From the NCBI GenBank assembly GCA_030638845.1, contig DAOWDW010000033.1, positions 1 to 7,455 on the forward strand: a stretch of 7,455 bases of DNA, read 5' to 3'. Positions within the stretch are counted from its first letter, which is position 1, and each line of letters begins with the position of its first letter. Made by a program: the position numbers and the translations under genes. Below the pieces are notes generated by a model that searched no databases, had not been told where the DNA came from, and saw only the letters and a list, made by a program, of their open reading frames with translations. Below are positions 5,351 to 7,455 of this stretch, one piece after another. Source of the DNA: Candidatus Peregrinibacteria bacterium. Its GTDB lineage: Bacteria > Patescibacteriota > Gracilibacteria > Peribacterales > Peribacteraceae.

Positions 5351-5542
5351 ATGTCTCAACTTTCCCAGGCAATGACCAAGATTCGCAAGAAAGTGCGCGA
5401 GGTTGTCGGTCATGACAATGTCGACGAGAGCTTTTTCACCCACGATCGCGATACGAACCAGATCGTATCCAACAGCAAGATCGATGGCGTCCACTTCATA
5501 TTTGATGTGGATGGCAACCTCATCAAGTCTCACCGTGACTAA
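5351..5542 (+). CDS. 63-residue protein with GC-rich codons, unknown function
   Basis: From ATG 5351 the protein begins MSQLSQAMTKIRKKVREVVG and ends DVDGNLIKSHRD. The first third is a basic amphipathic helix; the rest (VDESFFTHDRDTNQIVSNSK, then a HFIFDVDGNL strand-turn) looks like a small beta-rich fold. It has no membrane segment and no cysteine, and I do not recognise the family. The coding sequence is about 48% G+C by my count, with about two-thirds of third positions G or C. By comparison 5641-5820 in the next gene is about 36% G+C. Arginine is CGC or CGT and never AGA; AAG and ATC are preferred. A strong Shine-Dalgarno and flanking hairpins complete a self-contained cassette. It could be recently acquired, or a native gene selected for very high translation. 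Confidence 0.8.
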   Translation: MSQLSQAMTKIRKKVREVVGHDNVDESFFTHDRDTNQIVSNSKIDGVHFIFDVDGNLIKSHRD

Positions 5543-5553
5543 ACCATCACGGT
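5532..5553 (+). other. Hairpin overlapping the stop codon of the 63-residue gene
   Basis: ACCGTGA (5532-5538) pairs with TCACGGT (5547-5553) around an 8-base loop that holds the end of the TAA stop. It is followed by AAAAGGA rather than T residues, so it is not a standard terminator. It could serve as 3'-end protection or a processing structure. Confidence 0.5.
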
Positions 5554-5564
5554 AAAAGGAAATT

Positions 5565-5593
5565 CGATGGTAGCCGCCTTGCGGCTACCATCG
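5565..5593 (+). other. Perfect 13-bp GC-rich hairpin, terminator-like but without T-run
   Basis: CGATGGTAGCCGC (5565-5577) pairs perfectly with GCGGCTACCATCG (5581-5593) around a CTT loop. A stem this long and perfect is most likely functional, and it closes the cassette 23 bases after the stop codon. The bases after it (TTACACATGTAC) are not T-rich, so ordinary intrinsic termination is doubtful on the plus strand. On the minus strand the bases after it (AATTTCCTTTTACC) are moderately T-rich. Alternatives are an RNA-stabilising end, a protein site, or a degenerate terminator. Its right half would overlap the -35 region of the next gene. Confidence 0.6.
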
Positions 5594-5602
5594 TTACACA
5601 TG

Positions 5603-5608
5603 TACTAT
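5603..5608 (+). promoter_or_regulatory. Weak -10 candidate for the 5616 gene
   Basis: TACTAT (5603-5608) matches the -10 at 4 of 6 positions and ends 7 bases before ATG 5616. No convincing -35 is present; TTGCGG (5579-5584, spacer 18) lies inside the 13-bp hairpin. It fits the leaderless spacing seen elsewhere, but is weak evidence alone. Confidence 0.3.
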
Positions 5609-5615
5609 TCTATTT

Positions 5616-6023
5616 ATGAAAGTTAATACAAAGGAAATTGTACAACAAATTATTTCCAGCTATGACCATATTTTTGGAGATGGAACTGCATTAATTGACA
5701 TTCAAACTGTACTATCTGCGCTTGAGCATAAACAGCCAATTCTTGATTTGTTAGAAGGCGGACGCTTTTCTTTCTCTACTATTTTTATACCTTTTCACGC
5801 TGGAACAATTACATCCAATGGTGTTCAGTTCCGTCAGTTAAACCTACCACCTTCTTGTTGTGAATTTATGGAAAATTGTGCAGTGATTGAATCACTGACC
5901 GATAAAGCACCAGCCTGGGAAATTGAACCTGATGAAAAGACGAGAAATGAATTACTACGGTCGCTACATAATTTTCTTGATCATTTTCCTTCCAAAGAAG
6001 ATGTATTGTCGTGGAAGAAGTGA
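5616..6023 (+). CDS. Unknown 135-residue soluble protein
   Basis: I do not recognise the family. The predicted order is an N-terminal helix (NTKEIVQQIISSYDHIFG), a mixed middle region with beta-like strands (GRFSFSTIFIPFHAGTI, residues 49-65, then NGVQFRQLNLPP), a Cys-Cys pair at 81-82 with Cys88, and acidic C-terminal helices (ELLRSLHNFLDHFP). There is no signal peptide or membrane helix. The ATG has no Shine-Dalgarno and a -10-like hexamer 7 bases upstream. The gene ends in TGA, and G+C falls back to local background immediately after the GC-rich cassette. It follows the cassette on the same strand, but the stem-loop between them suggests separate units. Confidence 0.7.
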   Translation: MKVNTKEIVQQIISSYDHIFGDGTALIDIQTVLSALEHKQPILDLLEGGRFSFSTIFIPFHAGTITSNGVQFRQLNLPPSCCEFMENCAVIESLTDKAPAWEIEPDEKTRNELLRSLHNFLDHFPSKEDVLSWKK

Positions 6024-6136
6024 AAGTATAATACTTTAAACACTTATTCTTACACAGGGGCTAAAACATTATATTTGGTTGTCAAAAGTGCCCAGATAAA
6101 TTTTTATTTATGTGTGAGAATAACTAATAACAGATA

Positions 6137-6160
6137 ATTTCTTTTCTCCAGAAAAGAAAT
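6137..6160. repeat. Perfect 11-bp inverted repeat
   Basis: ATTTCTTTTCT (6137-6147) and AGAAAAGAAAT (6150-6160) are perfect inverted copies separated by CC. No T-run follows on either strand, so it is not an obvious terminator. It directly precedes the larger inverted repeat at 6168, and the two may form one element or one structured RNA. Confidence 0.6.
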
Positions 6161-6167
6161 CGGTAAA

Positions 6168-6218
6168 CCAGTAAAGGTAGAACTCGCTCATTACTTCGCT
6201 CGTTTCCACCTTGACTGG
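6168..6218. repeat. 15-bp imperfect inverted repeat with CTCGCTC/TCGCTCG loop
   Basis: CCAGTAAAGGTAGAA (6168-6182) pairs with TTCCACCTTGACTGG (6204-6218) at 13 of 15 positions. The 21-base spacer contains CTCGCTC and TTCGCTCG, and is much more GC-rich than the surroundings. It recalls the palindrome inside yidD in general style: a GC-rich hairpin with an internal TCGC-type core. It may be a REP-like or MITE-like element. Confidence 0.55.
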
Positions 6219-6255
6219 CGTGGTTAAAAGAAAATGTCCAAAAAAAAGAAAAATA

Positions 6256-6399
6256 TTACCCGTGATACCACCATGCAAGCCCTTTGCCTATTCCAGCAAC
6301 AAAAATTCCAAGAAAGAATAATATTCCAGCAATTGTAATCCATACACCTATGCTTAATATATTTTGAGCTATATTGCTAAATGAAAAAAAGAAAGATAT
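6256..6399 (-). pseudogene. Possible remnant of a small membrane protein
   Basis: A 47-codon open stretch ends at TAA 6258-6256 and encodes a strongly hydrophobic peptide: SIGVWITIAGILFFLGIF, then VAGIGKGLAWWYHG. Such a clean membrane helix with Trp/Tyr at its end is unlikely to be random. However, no ATG, GTG or TTG exists in the frame, and an in-frame TAG stands just upstream (6402-6400). A T-rich tract in the coding sense (complement of 6384-6394) could be the site of a frameshift. It may be the 3' end of a decayed gene. Confidence 0.3.
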
Positions 6400-6406
6400 C
6401 TAGCTA

Positions 6407-6577
6407 CTTGGATTTTCGCCTCTTTACCTGATGTGAAACTACAGTCCCTCTCTTGCTTTCCCTATATTTATTCACTATTTCTTCTCTCTTGCTTCTACGA
6501 GCAGGGCTTGAGCATTTTTCTGAAACAAGTATGTGACTGATCGGCTTCTTGCCTATGGTGGCTATTAGCGAAAAGCA
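6407..6577 (-). pseudogene. Possible remnant encoding a basic peptide
   Basis: The 57-codon open stretch ends at TAG 6406-6404 and lies directly upstream of the membrane remnant, in another frame. It encodes a basic sequence (GKKPISHILVSEKC, then RRSKREEIVNKYRESKRG). There is no usable start except an internal GTG at codon 35. The SKR-SKR repeat at 12-residue spacing matches the 11-bp DNA repeat. I do not recognise it; it could be chance. Confidence 0.2.
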
Positions 6578-6714
6578 TTATTTTGAATGGTTGTTTATTT
6601 TACCATATAAGTATACATCAAGCACGAAAATTTATCAATAAATCAAATAATTGGTTTTGACTAATATTCACTCAATAGATTAAGAATTTAATATGATTAA
6701 AATACCTATAACAA

Positions 6715-6720
6715 TATAAT
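6715..6720 (+). promoter_or_regulatory. Consensus -10 box 6 bases before the 6727 start
   Basis: A perfect TATAAT (6715-6720) ends 6 bases before ATG 6727, so transcription should start on the A of the start codon. The -35 is weak: ATGATT (6693-6698), spacer 16. Confidence 0.6.
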
Positions 6721-6726
6721 ACAATT

Positions 6727-7062
6727 ATGAAAATTAATATTTGCACTGAGCAAAATGGAAACATTTACCCAGCACCATATAATGTTGTTAACTGTATTCC
6801 TGACAGATGCGTTTTTAACCAAGGCTTAGGAATAAATCATCCAATAGCTATATATAACATATCAACAAAACGTGTCATTGATTCATTTATTGCATTGAAT
6901 GATCTAATATTAAGAGCCAGTGAAGAATCTAAAAAAATGGAAGATGATTTGATTAAGGCTGAAATTGAAATGATGGAAGCAATGATGGCTCATATTGATG
7001 ATTGCTATAGTATCATGATGAGTCTACAGCCTTTTAATATAAGTATGAGGGATGAAAAATAA
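6727..7062 (+). CDS. Unknown 111-residue protein, possibly the first half of a split gene
   Basis: I do not recognise the family. Residues 1-52 look like beta strands with Cys6, Cys23 and Cys28 (MKINICTEQNGNIYPAPYN; CIPDRC; then HPIAIYNISTKRV). Residues 53-100 are a long acidic, Met-rich helix (KKMEDDLIKAEIEMMEAMMA). There is no signal peptide or membrane helix. The start is ATG 6727, placed by a perfect TATAAT 6 bases upstream with no Shine-Dalgarno. The TAA stop follows a run of five A (7055-7059); a -1 shift there, or one extra A, would continue straight into the start-less frame downstream. Either this is a short gene or its stop results from a frameshift. Confidence 0.65.
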   Translation: MKINICTEQNGNIYPAPYNVVNCIPDRCVFNQGLGINHPIAIYNISTKRVIDSFIALNDLILRASEESKKMEDDLIKAEIEMMEAMMAHIDDCYSIMMSLQPFNISMRDEK

Positions 7063-7455
7063 GAAATAAACAACGCTTTCCAAAGCAGTGGTTTGCTGAA
7101 TACAAAAACCCTGTTTATAAAGAATTTGAAAGTAATATAGCAAGTTATAGGGACTCATTTTCAGACATAGTGATAGATATTAAACATAATGCTGGGAGAC
7201 TTGGCTTTATTACTTGTAAGAATGAAAAAGAAAACCAAGTTGTTTATGGTTTTTTTCGTAGGGCACACTCTGGAATCAAGGTAAATATTGTGAATATTAG
7301 AGATAATCGAATCATGTTATTCTATGATGATCTTAGGTATCATCTACTGCATTTTTATATTGTTGGTGGATACCTCAAAGAGGCTATATTGAAATCTGTA
7401 AAGCATTTTCATAATCTAGAATTACCAATTAAAAAGAATATTCATAAGAATAATA
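7056..7455 (+). CDS. Unknown protein, no usable start codon, runs off the window
   Basis: The frame is open for 133 codons to the end of the window. Its sequence is protein-like: KQWFAEYKNPVYKEFESNI, GRLGFITCKNEKENQVVYGF, and IRDNRIMLFYDDLRYHLLHF. This predicts alternating strands and helices and a soluble protein; I do not recognise the family. The frame opens just after TGA 7053-7055 and has no ATG, TTG or GTG before GTG 7170 (codon 39), which would cut into apparently coding sequence. The frame is in the -1 register to the 6727 gene and begins at that gene's stop. The simplest readings are a frameshift in the A-run at 7055-7059 (natural, programmed or assembly error) or an unusual start such as ATA 7059. 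Confidence 0.55.

Larger units (their letters stand above)
6024..6726. other. 703-bp region without a supported gene
   Basis: It holds two inverted repeats (6137-6160 and 6168-6218), an isolated TATAAT at 6027-6032, and two minus-strand open stretches without a start codon (6256-6399 and 6407-6577). An 11-bp direct repeat CTCTCTTGCTT (6448-6458 and 6484-6494) lies in the second stretch at a 36-bp, in-frame offset. The whole resembles decayed genes plus a small palindromic element. The last 100 bases are very AT-rich and end in the promoter of the 6727 gene. Confidence 0.5.

Noticed and set aside
5312..5533. Open frame antisense to the 63-residue gene
   Set aside because: The plus frame has a strong Shine-Dalgarno and coherent codon bias; the antisense frame is a by-product of the GC-rich codons.
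6021..6137. TGA read as glycine, extending the 5616 gene by about 38 codons
   Set aside because: The frame does stay open after the TGA, but the extension is low-complexity, and the window's tRNA-Gly has anticodon UCC and genes use GGN for glycine.
5221..6177. 10-base identity CCAGTAAAGG at 5221-5230 and 6168-6177
   Set aside because: Matches of this length are expected by chance in a window of this size, and the flanks differ.

Overview
The window looks like chromosomal DNA from a small-genome bacterium of the Candidate Phyla Radiation (Patescibacteria, plausibly Parcubacteria-like). The evidence is indirect: about two-thirds A+T, many short proteins of unknown family, ribosomal protein S1 with a Lys/Glu-rich linker and an odd C-terminal mini-domain, a one-helix membrane protein, a TMTC-like membrane glycosyltransferase with TPRs, and a GC-rich palindrome inside a coding region. 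One clear gene ends in TGA and glycine is encoded by GGN, so the UGA-glycine code of Absconditabacteria/Gracilibacteria is unlikely. The assignment is an inference.

Layout. 1-450 is the 3' end of the S1 gene (rpsA), closed by a good intrinsic terminator. 569-1057 (+) is an unknown coiled-coil protein, convergent with 1064-1327 (-), a one-helix membrane protein. That gene is divergent from yidD (1373-1735, +), which carries an in-frame 90-bp duplication with a palindrome. yidD is convergent, at 4 bp, with a 579-residue GT-C/TPR protein (1740-3479, -). Next come a small unknown gene (3533-3739, -), tRNA-Gly(UCC) at 3919-3993, and two unknown convergent genes that overlap tail to tail by 18 bp (4029-4814 + and 4797-5150 -). 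At 5299-5593 lies a distinct GC-rich cassette: a leader hairpin, a strong GGAGG ribosome site, a 63-residue protein and two 3' hairpins. The right side has unknown genes at 5616-6023 and 6727-7062, a 703-bp gap with inverted repeats and possible gene remnants, and a start-less frame running off the end that may be the second half of the 6727 gene.

The genes do not form an obvious pathway. YidD (membrane protein insertion) and the GT-C protein are both envelope-related. The most consistent signal is regulatory: for six genes a -10-like hexamer ends only 6-8 bases before the start codon, often with a -35-like box 17 bp further up. Transcription would then begin at or within a base or two of the start codon, giving leaderless mRNAs. 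The 63-residue gene is the striking exception, with a canonical Shine-Dalgarno and a different base composition and codon use.
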